DNA of 64,000 nucleotides from JACKAQ01 sp020634975 [NCBI: Calditrichia bacterium]. Its GTDB lineage: Bacteria; Calditrichota; Calditrichia; RBG-13-44-9. Where the stretch lies: assembly GCA_020634975.1 (NCBI GenBank), contig JACKAQ010000001.1, positions 372,001 to 436,000 on the forward strand. Reading direction: 5' to 3'. A model generated the notes under the pieces. It made no database searches. It was given only the letters and a program-made list of their open reading frames with translations, and was not told the origin of the DNA. The translations under genes were made by a program, and so were the position numbers. Positions 16,940 through 25,514 of this stretch are shown in pieces (position 1 is the stretch's first letter; each line of letters begins with the position of its first letter).

Positions 16940-18273
16940 CCCATCCCCTGACGTTGCCCAATTGGTAATCCATTACCATTCTCAGAAATCGGTATTAATT
17001 CCGCTTCGGAAGTTTCTCCGGATTCTTCGAGGTCAATTTCTGCAATTTCATTTTGTACTAACCGCTTTTGCGCAATAGCAAACGCAATCAACCAATATAC
17101 GACTTCGGCATACTGCCTGCTGTGGAATACTCCCGCGGCAGATATCCCGATTAATGACAATTGAATTGCGGTTGTGTTCAAATAATACCATCGCAATTCA
17201 GGTCGCCATTTTGATAAGCGCTTCACTTGCACCGTGATCATAAACGCATGGGTTAACAGGCCTAAATAAAGTAATAGCCCAAGTAAACCCCAATCTGTAA
17301 AAATTGCGACAAACGTATTGTGCTGCGATTTTGGAGAGTTGATTTCCGGAATATATGACATGGAAAGCTCTTCAAATCCGCCGTCGCCAACGCCCATCGG
17401 GTGCTCTTTCCACATTTCGAATGCGCCACCCCAAATCCACAGACGACTTTGGGCAGAATTATCGCTGACATCCGTATGTTGTCTTTCCGAAAATGATTCG
17501 TTCGTCAAATTTAAAAATAGCGCCGTTGCACCAATTATTCCGACAACAACAAGCATTCTATATTTACCGCGCATCAGCAAAACAGAAAACATTCCGATAG
17601 CCATTAAACCCACAACCGTTGCGCGGCTATTTGCCAGAATAATCAGGTTCAAACAAAATGGCACCGCCAATAAAATGAAAATTTTTTGCCAGCGGTTACT
17701 TAACAAAAAATAAATGCCAAAAAAGGGCAGCATTGCCATCACATGTGCAGACAGCGCGTTTTCTTCCGTAGCATTTGGCGCGATGACACCGATATCACGG
17801 TTGGACCCGACATCCCATGCTATAAATCCCATATGTGACACACAAACAATGATCACCCACATTAAAATGCGGTAGTCCTGTTGGGTGCGCATAAGGCTGA
17901 CCAGCAGATAAAACAGCATAAGCTTGTTAACCACATCCATGGTCTTTTCGAAACTGGCATCTGGAAACAATGCGAACATGTACGATACAACAAACATGTT
18001 CAGAATGATAAAACAAACCCAAATCAGTATTTTCAGATCGGGTTTCACCAACATCGGTTTCAGGCGATTACGGTTGATAAAAAAGCTAATCAACGTTGCA
18101 AGTGCGATTGTGTACGACCACCGTAAATCGGGCAACGCATCGCCCCACCAGAAATACGGCGGGTGATTGTGCCATTCAAAAATATAGGTAATAACGCCAT
18201 AAACGGGATTGTAAAACGTAAGGATTAACCCCGTAAAATAAACCAATGCAAAAATGATTGCGGTTAAGCTCAT
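16936..18273 (-). CDS. O-antigen ligase/polymerase-like membrane protein
   Basis: A 445-aa protein with about 10-11 membrane helices and a large periplasmic loop containing SRLWIWGGAFEMWKEHPMGV, the typical Wzy/WaaL ligase signature. The N-terminus (FYNPVYGVITYIFEWHNHPP) resembles the exosortase-A-associated O-glycosylation ligase subgroup (DUF5935 type). It would polymerise repeat units or attach the polymer to an acceptor in the periplasm. The C-terminal ~40 residues are acidic and cytosolic. Coupled by overlap to the glycosyltransferase gene downstream. Confidence 0.83.
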   Translation of the reverse strand: MSLTAIIFALVYFTGLILTFYNPVYGVITYIFEWHNHPPYFWWGDALPDLRWSYTIALATLISFFINRNRLKPMLVKPDLKILIWVCFIILNMFVVSYMFALFPDASFEKTMDVVNKLMLFYLLVSLMRTQQDYRILMWVIIVCVSHMGFIAWDVGSNRDIGVIAPNATEENALSAHVMAMLPFFGIYFLLSNRWQKIFILLAVPFCLNLIILANSRATVVGLMAIGMFSVLLMRGKYRMLVVVGIIGATALFLNLTNESFSERQHTDVSDNSAQSRLWIWGGAFEMWKEHPMGVGDGGFEELSMSYIPEINSPKSQHNTFVAIFTDWGLLGLLLYLGLLTHAFMITVQVKRLSKWRPELRWYYLNTTAIQLSLIGISAAGVFHSRQYAEVVYWLIAFAIAQKRLVQNEIAEIDLEESGETSEAELIPISENGNGLPIGQRQGMG

Positions 18274-18292
18274 AATTTACAGCTACTTTGGA

Positions 18293-19321
18293 TTATGGAA
18301 TATGTTTGATCACCAACGGTCCAACCGAGTTGGTGAAAGAAAGCGGCATTTTTTGCCAAATTTTTATGAACATATCAAACTTGCTGTTGTCCGGATTCAT
18401 TTCCGGCAGTTCCTCTTTTTCCGGCAAAATATAATACCAGTACAACGGTGATTCCTCGGCACCCCATTGTTTTTTGAAGCGATAGGTTCCGGAATCTGGT
18501 GTGCAACGCCCATAGTCAAACCGTTTGCAGCCTTTTTCGATACTTAGTTTCAGGGATTCCCAATACAGCAGCATGTTCGGGCTGGAGCGATTATATTCCC
18601 GCAACGATGACGCCCAGGGAATTTCCATGATATCGCCATATTTTATCAAAAAAGAGGCTGCCGCGGCATCGCCATTGGCGGCATAAACCACACCAATAAA
18701 CGCCTCCTCCGGAAAAGTTTTGAGAATATTTTCAAAAAACCGACGCGGTAGCGGCGGTGTGCCCAAATCCCGCATATTTATGGTGAATACCTTGTAAAAT
18801 TCGTCCAGAAGTTCCAGTCCACCGGTTTTTCCGGTCATCTCATCTTTCATCGGACGACGGATCTGACTGCGTAATTTGGCTTTAAATCCGTTGAACAGCT
18901 CATCCGGATCAGCCGGTAAATCCAGAAAAAACGTCACTTTATGTTGTTTGCAAGGCTTGCCGGTATTTAAAGCTTCACCCTGCCGGATTTCGATAGATTT
19001 AAATCCTTTTTCAACCCGGAATGATTCCAGAAATTGCATTAACGGTTCGATCTGGTCATCGTTGCTCAACAGTGGACCGCCATAATTGACAAATGGTTGC
19101 GATACCGCCAAGCGCCCGAAAAGCAACGATTTAAAATCGGTCAACGGCAAAACGCCGGTAATTTTTTGATTTTCAGTAAGGGTTATATAGTAAATCTGGT
19201 GGCCAAAAGTAGTTTTGACCATGTCGTTCCAAACCGTGGAGTGGTATATTTTTCCGTTTTTGTGTTCGTTTACAAAGCGATCCCAACCATCGGGTGCTTC
19301 TAAAAATGCTTTAATTTCCAT
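18293..19321 (-). CDS. FemAB-like acyltransferase of EPS loci
   Basis: A 342-aa protein with two GNAT-fold halves as in FemAB/FmhB proteins, which transfer amino acids from aminoacyl-tRNA. IYHSTVWNDMVKTTFGHQIY near the N-terminus and SPNMLLYWESLKLSIEKG plus FDYGRCTPDSGTYRFKKQWG near the C-terminus match the subgroup found beside exosortase-A EPS genes. The ATG at 19321 has AGGGA just upstream. A TTG at 19342 would give a four-base overlap with the epimerase stop. Its substrate in EPS synthesis is not known. Confidence 0.85.
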   Translation of the reverse strand: MEIKAFLEAPDGWDRFVNEHKNGKIYHSTVWNDMVKTTFGHQIYYITLTENQKITGVLPLTDFKSLLFGRLAVSQPFVNYGGPLLSNDDQIEPLMQFLESFRVEKGFKSIEIRQGEALNTGKPCKQHKVTFFLDLPADPDELFNGFKAKLRSQIRRPMKDEMTGKTGGLELLDEFYKVFTINMRDLGTPPLPRRFFENILKTFPEEAFIGVVYAANGDAAAASFLIKYGDIMEIPWASSLREYNRSSPNMLLYWESLKLSIEKGCKRFDYGRCTPDSGTYRFKKQWGAEESPLYWYYILPEKEELPEMNPDNSKFDMFIKIWQKMPLSFTNSVGPLVIKHIP

Positions 19322-19338
19322 CCCATCCCTGCTGTTTT

Positions 19339-20310
19339 TCAATCTGTTAAATCAATTTCCCTCAACCACACTTTATTTTCTGCAAACCAATCGCAAACTT
19401 TTTTTAACCCATCTTCCAACGGCACCTGTGGACGCCAGTTGAGCAATTGGAGAGTCTGGTCCAAATTTGCCCAGGTTACCGGATTATCTGCCGGATGCCG
19501 GTCCATGTAGTTTTTATTTGCGGATTTTCCCATCAATTTTTCGAGCAGTGTAATCATTTGGTGCAGTTCAACCGGGCGATCGTTGCCAACATTGAAGATA
19601 TTGTAACCGCTTAAATCGAGGCAGCGGACAGTTGCTTCCGCGACATCATCTACAAAAGTAAAATCGCGTTTTTGTTTGCCATCACCATAAATATCTATTG
19701 GCAAACCCCGGTCAATTTTCAATAGAAACTTGAAATAAGACATGTCAGGTCGTCCCGCCGGCCCGTAAACGGTAAAATATCGCGGTATGCTCACATCAAT
19801 TTTATAGAGATAATGATACGAATAGCAAAGTGCTTCCGCACCTTTTTTGGACGCAGCGTATGGCGAAAGCGGCGTATCGGTCTTATTTCCCACGTTAAAC
19901 GGTGTTTCTGTTTCGCCATAAACACTCGATGTTGATGCCAGAATAAATTTACGGATGCCTTTCTGACGGCAACATTCGAGCAAATTGAGCGTTCCGGTTA
20001 CATTTGTTTGGTAATACACCCACGGATCTGCAACGCTGGCACGGACGCCTGCGCGGGCTGCGAGATTAAAAACTGCATCAAATTGATGTTCATTAAAGAT
20101 ATTTTTGAGCAGTTCAAGATCGCCAATATCACCCTGAACAAATTGGAAGCGACTGTTTTTTTGTAAATGTTGCAGCCGCCATTGTTTAACACGAACATCG
20201 TAATAATCGTTCATATTATCAATGCCAACAACTTTTTCGCCGCGATCGAGCAGTTTTTCTGCGACTTTGGAACCGATAAACCCTGCTGCACCTGTTACAA
20301 AATAAGTCAT
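19339..20310 (-). CDS. NAD-dependent nucleotide-sugar epimerase (UDP-glucuronate 4-epimerase-like)
   Basis: A 323-aa extended short-chain dehydrogenase. The NAD loop GAAGFIGSKVAEKLL is at residue 7, a serine-containing STSSVYGETETPF strand near residue 125 and the catalytic YAASKKGAE (Tyr and Lys) near 150. The opening IDNMNDYYDVRVKQWRLQHL resembles UDP-glucuronate 4-epimerases, which make UDP-galacturonate, but specificity is not certain. GAGG sits 5 nt before the ATG. A terminator lies upstream, so it probably has its own promoter or relies on read-through. Confidence 0.88.
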   Translation of the reverse strand: MTYFVTGAAGFIGSKVAEKLLDRGEKVVGIDNMNDYYDVRVKQWRLQHLQKNSRFQFVQGDIGDLELLKNIFNEHQFDAVFNLAARAGVRASVADPWVYYQTNVTGTLNLLECCRQKGIRKFILASTSSVYGETETPFNVGNKTDTPLSPYAASKKGAEALCYSYHYLYKIDVSIPRYFTVYGPAGRPDMSYFKFLLKIDRGLPIDIYGDGKQKRDFTFVDDVAEATVRCLDLSGYNIFNVGNDRPVELHQMITLLEKLMGKSANKNYMDRHPADNPVTWANLDQTLQLLNWRPQVPLEDGLKKVCDWFAENKVWLREIDLTD

Positions 20311-20366
20311 TTTTCCTCGTCAGATTACCTTGCTAACCGATTTCAGTTTTTCAACTAACATCTGGA

Positions 20367-20398
20367 TAAAAAGAACGCGGAACACACCTGTCCCGCGT
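20367..20398 (-). terminator. Terminator after the tyrosine autokinase gene (minus strand)
   Basis: On the minus strand ACGCGGGA / TTCCGCGT make an 8-bp stem (one G-T pair) with an 8-nt loop, followed by TCTTTTT. It splits the EPS locus into two transcription blocks or works as an attenuator. Confidence 0.8.
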
Positions 20399-20420
20399 CA
20401 ACATTTTGTTTATTATCAAC

Positions 20421-22790
20421 TTAGTAGTTGTAATATGAGTATTGATAACGCTCTTTTTTGACATCGGTTTTCACCATATTTAAAACCAAACCGAGCAAGC
20501 TATCCTGAATTTGCGCATATTCACGCAATTTTTGTTCAAGTTGTTCAACATTCGTGTAATCTGCGCGAACAACCACCACCAATCCATCCACATTCCGGGT
20601 AAGAATTGGCGCATCCGAACTCGCCTGAAATGGCGCAGTATCTAAAATAACCATTCCGTAATGCTGCTTTAACATATTCAACAATGCATTCATTCGCTCG
20701 GAGCCCAACATTTCGGTGGGGTTCGGGATCGGCGAACCGGTTGTGATGATGTGTAAATTTGGGATAATCGTTTTCTGGATCAACTTTTTGATATTCTCAT
20801 AATCCACAGTTGCTTTGGATACGAGGAAATCACCAAGACCAGGTTTTTTGCGATTACCAAAAACATTGTGTAAAACACCGCGACGTAAATCCGCATCTAT
20901 CAACAATGTGGAGATTTTTTGTTGAGCAAAAGTTATAGCCAAATTTGCACAAGTTAACGATTTACCTTCGTTCGGGCGCAAGCTGGTCATTACAAATGAG
21001 CCCAGTTTTTGTTTTTGGCTCAAAAAGAGGAGTTTCGTCCGCAAATCGCGATACGATTCTGATTCCAAAGTGGGTGAATAATCCAGAGTAATCAGCTTCG
21101 CATCTCGCTTTCCTTTGATATCTTTTACGTTGTCCGGAATATCGTTTTCATCGTAAATCACAGGAATACTCCCGATAACGGGAAATTTCAATTTCCCTTC
21201 GAGGTCTTCGGCGGTTTGCACTGTTTTATCAAAAAATTCCAGAACAATAGCTAAGGCAATGCCCAAACCTATACCAAGCATAAGCCCCAACAGCGATTTC
21301 TGGAGGACAATTTTCCAGCTGCTTTGGAGTGGCGGAATGCGGGCTTCATCCATAATGAAAACATCACCGACTTCCACTTCGTTGCTGAGTTTTGCCTGAT
21401 TGTAGCGCAACAGAATATCTTCATATAGCCGTTGTTTGACTTCCTGATCACGTACGAATGCAGTTAATTCGCGTTCTTTTCTGGGTAGAGCGCTGAGTTT
21501 TCCGCGTTCATTCAAAATATTTTGTTCGGCAACCGTAACATCTGTGCTCAGTTTATCGATATGCGAAGTTGCCAAATCGATAATTTTATTAAACAGTGCA
21601 TTGAATCGGGCTTCATTTTCGCGAAGCTCCGCCGGCGATACAAATTGTTTGGTATACATTTCATTGCGTGCAGTTGTCAATTCACGCATTTCGGAATCGA
21701 AAGCGGTGCCGGATGGCAGACCATCAGCCAGCAGATATTGCACTAACTCGCGAACGCGCACCGATTTTTCATCGAAATCTTCGGTTTCTCTGATTTGCTG
21801 AATCAACTGACGGATTTCATTCTGTTTAAACTGCGCAGTTGCACGACCTTGCTCCAATGTGGCTAAAGATGTCGCGACACGTCCTTCGATTACATCAGGA
21901 TTTTTTTCGCGAAATACCTGTAACCTTTGATTGGCTATTTCCAGCTCTTCTTTTGAAATATCCAATTGGCTTTTGAGGTTTTTTTCTGCTTCGTTGCTTT
22001 TGCGGTTTTTGATTCTGGAATCGAACTCAACAAACCGGGTTGCTAATGTATTAGCAACTTTTGCAGCCATTACGGGCGATGAATGAGTGGCAGAAATTTC
22101 CAGATAGGTCATATTTCTGCGGTCCAGCCACCTTTGCCCGATCATATTTCGCAATGTGGAAATTGCCCGGTCGGTATCGCGAATTTTAAATTCAACAAAT
22201 TTTTGCCCTAAGCCTTTGACAAAATCGCTGTTCAAAGCAAATGCAATACTGTAATTCGCCAGCCGAACCGTATCCTCAACGGCAAAAGTTGTGAGCAATT
22301 TGTCTTCAATTCCATTTGCCGGGTTGGTATACAGCAAACTGTATTTGCCAATTTGGTCTGTGCTTTTTAGCACCTTAAATTGACCGTCAACGCTATTAAA
22401 AGATACGTTCACATAACGGAACAGGTCATTACGGTCCACACCTTCTGTAGTAACGGAAAGGTTAAGTTGTAACTCCTCAACAACTTGTTCCATTAACTTA
22501 TTGGTTGTCAGTGTGGTTACCCGGCTTTCGTTAACCCGGCGTCCGTTATCACCATCCAATGCGCCAACTTTACGGGCATCCTGAAAATGGAGCAACGTTT
22601 CTGCGGTATATAATGGCTGGCTGTCATACATTGCCACATAGCCAACCCATCCTGCAAAAACCAGCACAAAAACGCTCAGTATGAGCCACAGCCGCTTTCG
22701 GAGGATGCGTAAATATTTTTTAATCTCATTTTCCGGCTCGACAAAGCTGTTACCTGTGCCCCGCCGGTGCCCATTGGCATTAATATTCAT
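20421..22790 (-). CDS. Chain-length determinant/tyrosine autokinase (Wzc, BY-kinase)
   Basis: A 789-aa inner-membrane polysaccharide co-polymerase fused to its kinase. An N-terminal Wzz region has TM1 near residue 35 (LILSVFVLVFAGWVGYVAM) and a long periplasmic coiled coil (~270-460) closed by TM2 near 515 (LLGLMLGIGLGIALAIVLEF). The cytosolic BY-kinase has Walker A RPNEGKSLTCANLA, Walker A' LLIDADLRRG and Walker B MVILDTAPF. The tail ends in a tyrosine cluster (RYQYSYYNY), the autophosphorylation site. The likely phosphatase is the LMW-PTP domain of 13644-15392. The second of two tandem ATGs is chosen for its spacing to GAGG. It starts 18 nt after the exporter gene. Confidence 0.93.
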   Translation of the reverse strand: MNINANGHRRGTGNSFVEPENEIKKYLRILRKRLWLILSVFVLVFAGWVGYVAMYDSQPLYTAETLLHFQDARKVGALDGDNGRRVNESRVTTLTTNKLMEQVVEELQLNLSVTTEGVDRNDLFRYVNVSFNSVDGQFKVLKSTDQIGKYSLLYTNPANGIEDKLLTTFAVEDTVRLANYSIAFALNSDFVKGLGQKFVEFKIRDTDRAISTLRNMIGQRWLDRRNMTYLEISATHSSPVMAAKVANTLATRFVEFDSRIKNRKSNEAEKNLKSQLDISKEELEIANQRLQVFREKNPDVIEGRVATSLATLEQGRATAQFKQNEIRQLIQQIRETEDFDEKSVRVRELVQYLLADGLPSGTAFDSEMRELTTARNEMYTKQFVSPAELRENEARFNALFNKIIDLATSHIDKLSTDVTVAEQNILNERGKLSALPRKERELTAFVRDQEVKQRLYEDILLRYNQAKLSNEVEVGDVFIMDEARIPPLQSSWKIVLQKSLLGLMLGIGLGIALAIVLEFFDKTVQTAEDLEGKLKFPVIGSIPVIYDENDIPDNVKDIKGKRDAKLITLDYSPTLESESYRDLRTKLLFLSQKQKLGSFVMTSLRPNEGKSLTCANLAITFAQQKISTLLIDADLRRGVLHNVFGNRKKPGLGDFLVSKATVDYENIKKLIQKTIIPNLHIITTGSPIPNPTEMLGSERMNALLNMLKQHYGMVILDTAPFQASSDAPILTRNVDGLVVVVRADYTNVEQLEQKLREYAQIQDSLLGLVLNMVKTDVKKERYQYSYYNY

Positions 22791-22808
22791 CATTACCTCG
22801 GATAATTG

Positions 22809-23549
22809 TTACCGCCCTTGAATCACGTATCGTTGATATGTTATATATAATGTAAAGAATCCGGCTAGCGCTCCCACAAAATTTAATACATTTCGTGTTT
22901 TGGCAAAAAAGCCCGGTTTGTTGGGTGAACGTACCCAAATTTGATCGCCGGAACGGAAGGATATATTTTTCAATGCAACACCGGATTGAATATACGGAAT
23001 AAGGTCTTCCTGAACATTGTCGCCATCTCTTTTCCAGCGCATTTGTTTCAATCCATCTTCGTCCAATGTCCCACCAACCAGCTTCATAACTTCCCATAAT
23101 GAGTAATCATTATCAAAGTAGTAAAAACCTGGCTTTCGAACACCGCCCAAAACACTCAACCGAATCATCGGTTTAACCTGTATATTCGGAAAACGGAGAT
23201 AATCTTTATATTTGTCGAGTAAATAATTGGTGAAATCTGCTTCCGTCATTTGGGTGATTCGCACCTTGCCATAAATAGGCAGTTCTACGTATCCGCCATC
23301 ATCAATCGGGAAAACACCATTCAGAAAAAAAGTAGTATCCGGATAAGTTGAAATGGAAACGCCATCGCCAGGGGAAAAACCACGTCGGATGCCGGTGACA
23401 CCCTGTCCCGGAGAAACCGGTGCTTCAAACAATTCTGGGTTTCCCGGTTGTTCGGGGTTATTTGCCATCACAGGACTGAAAATAATCATTTGCAACACGA
23501 AACTCAAGAACATCAACAGTGGAAGCGATTTTTTGAAAGTCAAAATCAC
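22809..23549 (-). CDS. Polysaccharide export protein (Wza-like, SLBB domain)
   Basis: A 246-aa envelope protein. A signal peptide-like start (PLLMFLSFVLQMIIF) precedes a poly-export domain (GFSPGDGVSISTYPDTTFFL, residues ~50-125) and one SLBB domain (LSVLGGVRKPGFYYFDNDYS, ~125-200). The last ~30 residues form a hydrophobic helix, as in Wza C-terminal barrels, though no lipobox cysteine is seen. It should build the outer-membrane channel with the Wzc-type protein encoded next. GTG at 23549 with GGAGG 5 nt before it is chosen over an upstream TTG. Confidence 0.87.
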   Translation of the reverse strand: MILTFKKSLPLLMFLSFVLQMIIFSPVMANNPEQPGNPELFEAPVSPGQGVTGIRRGFSPGDGVSISTYPDTTFFLNGVFPIDDGGYVELPIYGKVRITQMTEADFTNYLLDKYKDYLRFPNIQVKPMIRLSVLGGVRKPGFYYFDNDYSLWEVMKLVGGTLDEDGLKQMRWKRDGDNVQEDLIPYIQSGVALKNISFRSGDQIWVRSPNKPGFFAKTRNVLNFVGALAGFFTLYITYQRYVIQGR

Positions 23550-23574
23550 CGTTACCTCCAATTCGTTTTTATTG

Positions 23575-24420
23575 TCAAGCCGATCGAAAGAAACGATACC
23601 GTTTCTCTTTTGTATCCAACTCCAGCGCTTTTAAAATGGAGCGCAATTTGAATATGCCAATTTTGACATGTGAATATTCTTCTGCATCTAACGCTTTTTT
23701 TATTTTGAAAAAACCATATTCAGGATGTTTGGATATAATATCACGGATTTTATCCTGAACAGGACGGATTTTCATGTCAGGTTCTTTTTCAAATTTCCCC
23801 AAATCAAACTCAACATATCCGGCACGGTTATCTTCACCGCCAGATTTCACGATACCTTCGCTGGCCAAAATTCCATCAATATTGATATCGATTTCTTCCT
23901 CAGAGATAACCATTTCTTCGGATTCACTCGGTGAATATTCTGGTTTAACATCACCGTTGGATTCAGGTATATCAGTTTCTTTAGGCTCCTGATAAGTCCG
24001 TTGAACGGTTGTGGTTGGTGGTTTGGTATCCTGAACTTCCATCTTTTTTCCGCTGAAGCTTTTCACGGCTTCGTCAACAGAGCCATATTCACTGATAATG
24101 TGATAAAATTCAAGCATTTGGTAAATCTCGTAAATTTCCGGCCCCATGTTGGCAAGTTTAATATCGCCGCCATTTTCCCGGAACCGTTTGATCTCACCAA
24201 TTAATACACCCCAACCGGCACTACTCATATAAACAAGATTTTGCAAATTAAATACTAAACTGTAATACTTGTCCGCTATGCAATGATCGATCACTTTTTG
24301 AAGCAAATGACTATTGGCCTGATCCACATAACCGTTGATGGTTACCATCATAACTCGTGATTGTTCATCCAATACGCGGGTTTCGATTTTTACACTGTCT
24401 TTTTCGCTCATACGCACCAT
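23575..24420 (-). CDS. STAS-domain protein with C-terminal winged-helix-like region
   Basis: A 281-aa protein. Residues ~10-115 are a STAS (anti-sigma factor antagonist) domain with VFNLQNLVYMSSAGWGVLIG; the serine pair MSSAG matches the phosphorylatable serine of SpoIIAA-type proteins. Residues ~120-215 are an acidic, disordered linker. Residues ~220-281 (RDIISKHPEYGFFKIKKALD ... LDTKEKRYRFF) look like a small winged-helix domain. It is placed directly before the exporter and autokinase genes, so a partner-switch control of EPS synthesis or transcription is inferred. No matching serine kinase or phosphatase lies in the window. Confidence 0.75.
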   Translation of the reverse strand: MVRMSEKDSVKIETRVLDEQSRVMMVTINGYVDQANSHLLQKVIDHCIADKYYSLVFNLQNLVYMSSAGWGVLIGEIKRFRENGGDIKLANMGPEIYEIYQMLEFYHIISEYGSVDEAVKSFSGKKMEVQDTKPPTTTVQRTYQEPKETDIPESNGDVKPEYSPSESEEMVISEEEIDINIDGILASEGIVKSGGEDNRAGYVEFDLGKFEKEPDMKIRPVQDKIRDIISKHPEYGFFKIKKALDAEEYSHVKIGIFKLRSILKALELDTKEKRYRFFRSA

Positions 24421-24596
24421 TTTTCCGTTGTTATTCGAATACTATCGGTAAAATAGTTCGATAATTTTACAAATTCCTTTAAGAATTTACATTTTTTATA
24501 ATACACTTTCAAAACCACCAAGTTATGAATGATTGAGCCATTTGTGTTAAACGACCGCCAAATTATTGTTAAAATCGCCAAAAGGTGTGACTCTGC

Positions 24597-24627
24597 GCAT
24601 AAAATATTTTTTATTGATATTTTATGC
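24597..24627. repeat. Perfect 11-bp inverted repeat before the STAS gene
   Basis: GCATAAAATAT and ATATTTTATGC flank 9 nt of AT-rich sequence in the 224-bp gap between the interrupted deacetylase and the STAS gene. It may act as a weak terminator for the former or an operator for the latter. Confidence 0.45.
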
Positions 24628-24644
24628 ACTGGCATTTCTCGATG

Positions 24645-25514
24645 TTAACTGAATGAAAAGGAAGATTGCGATTGTATAGCCAGGTTAGAAGCTTGAAAAG
24701 ATGTGAACGGAAACATATCTGTAATCACATCCAATCGTTTCAAAAACTGATGAATTCCTTTATAATGGCGAATTTTTCCAGTAAAGCCCAAATCAACTTT
24801 GGGTAAACCGGTATCGAATTCCCAGGGATGCGCATAAAAAATGATGGGTCGCTGTTCATTTTGGCAACGTTTCATCAAATGCCGGGTTAGCGGAAACGGA
24901 AATAAACGAAAATAGCCGCCCCCACTACAAGGCAGATTTTGTGATCCCAGTTTAACGGTCGTCATTGGATATTCGATGAGTTTTTTTCCATTTTTTTCGT
25001 ATATGACAAATGGCTCGCGAGGTGCATCCGGAATACCATATCTATCATGATGAATCGGGAAGACGGATGAATCATAACGTAGCCCTTCTTCCAACATAAT
25101 CGGCAACGCCCACAATGTATCTTTTGTAACTGAAAAAGTAGGTGCACGATAACCCACAACCGGCTGGTCAACAAGACGTTGGAGAACATCCAGCGATTTT
25201 CGTAAATCTTGCCTAAATGATTCTGGCGTCATTTGAGTTATCATTTTGTGGGAATAGCCATGAGATGCGATTTCGTGACCTTCGTGTGCGGCACGAGTAA
25301 CAAGTTCGGGATACTTTTCTGCAACCCACCCCAAAAAAAAGAATGTTGATTTCAAGTTTTTGCGAGCCAAAAAGTTCAATATCAATTCGGTGCTTTCGAC
25401 AACACGACTTTCCTGTTTTTCCCATTCTTCAGACGGAAATCGTCAGTTAAAAATTTCGGGATGGAACCAGTCTTCAATATCAAACGACAGTATATTGTGA
25501 TTTTGCTTACTCAT
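24645..25514 (-). pseudogene. Polysaccharide deacetylase (PEP-CTERM-locus type) with in-frame stop
   Basis: The natural start is the ATG at 25514, abutting the stop of the sugar transferase gene. It reads ILSFDIEDWFHPEIFN, the usual N-terminus of EPS-locus deacetylases with the metal Asp pair. Codon 24 is then TGA (25443-25445), after which the same frame resumes at once with RFPSEEWEKQESRVVESTEL and the rest of the enzyme (STFFFLGWVAEKYP, HEIASHGYSHKMITQM). A GGA glycine changed to TGA would explain it. Either the gene is inactivated, or it is a base-call error, or the stop is read through. Translation from an internal TTG (25385) would lack the catalytic Asp motif, so it should be inactive. 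Confidence 0.85.

Noticed and set aside
24645-25514. TGA read as a sense codon (selenocysteine or altered code)
   Set aside because: Several neighbouring genes end with TGA, no selenocysteine hairpin is evident just after it, and the site is not a catalytic one.
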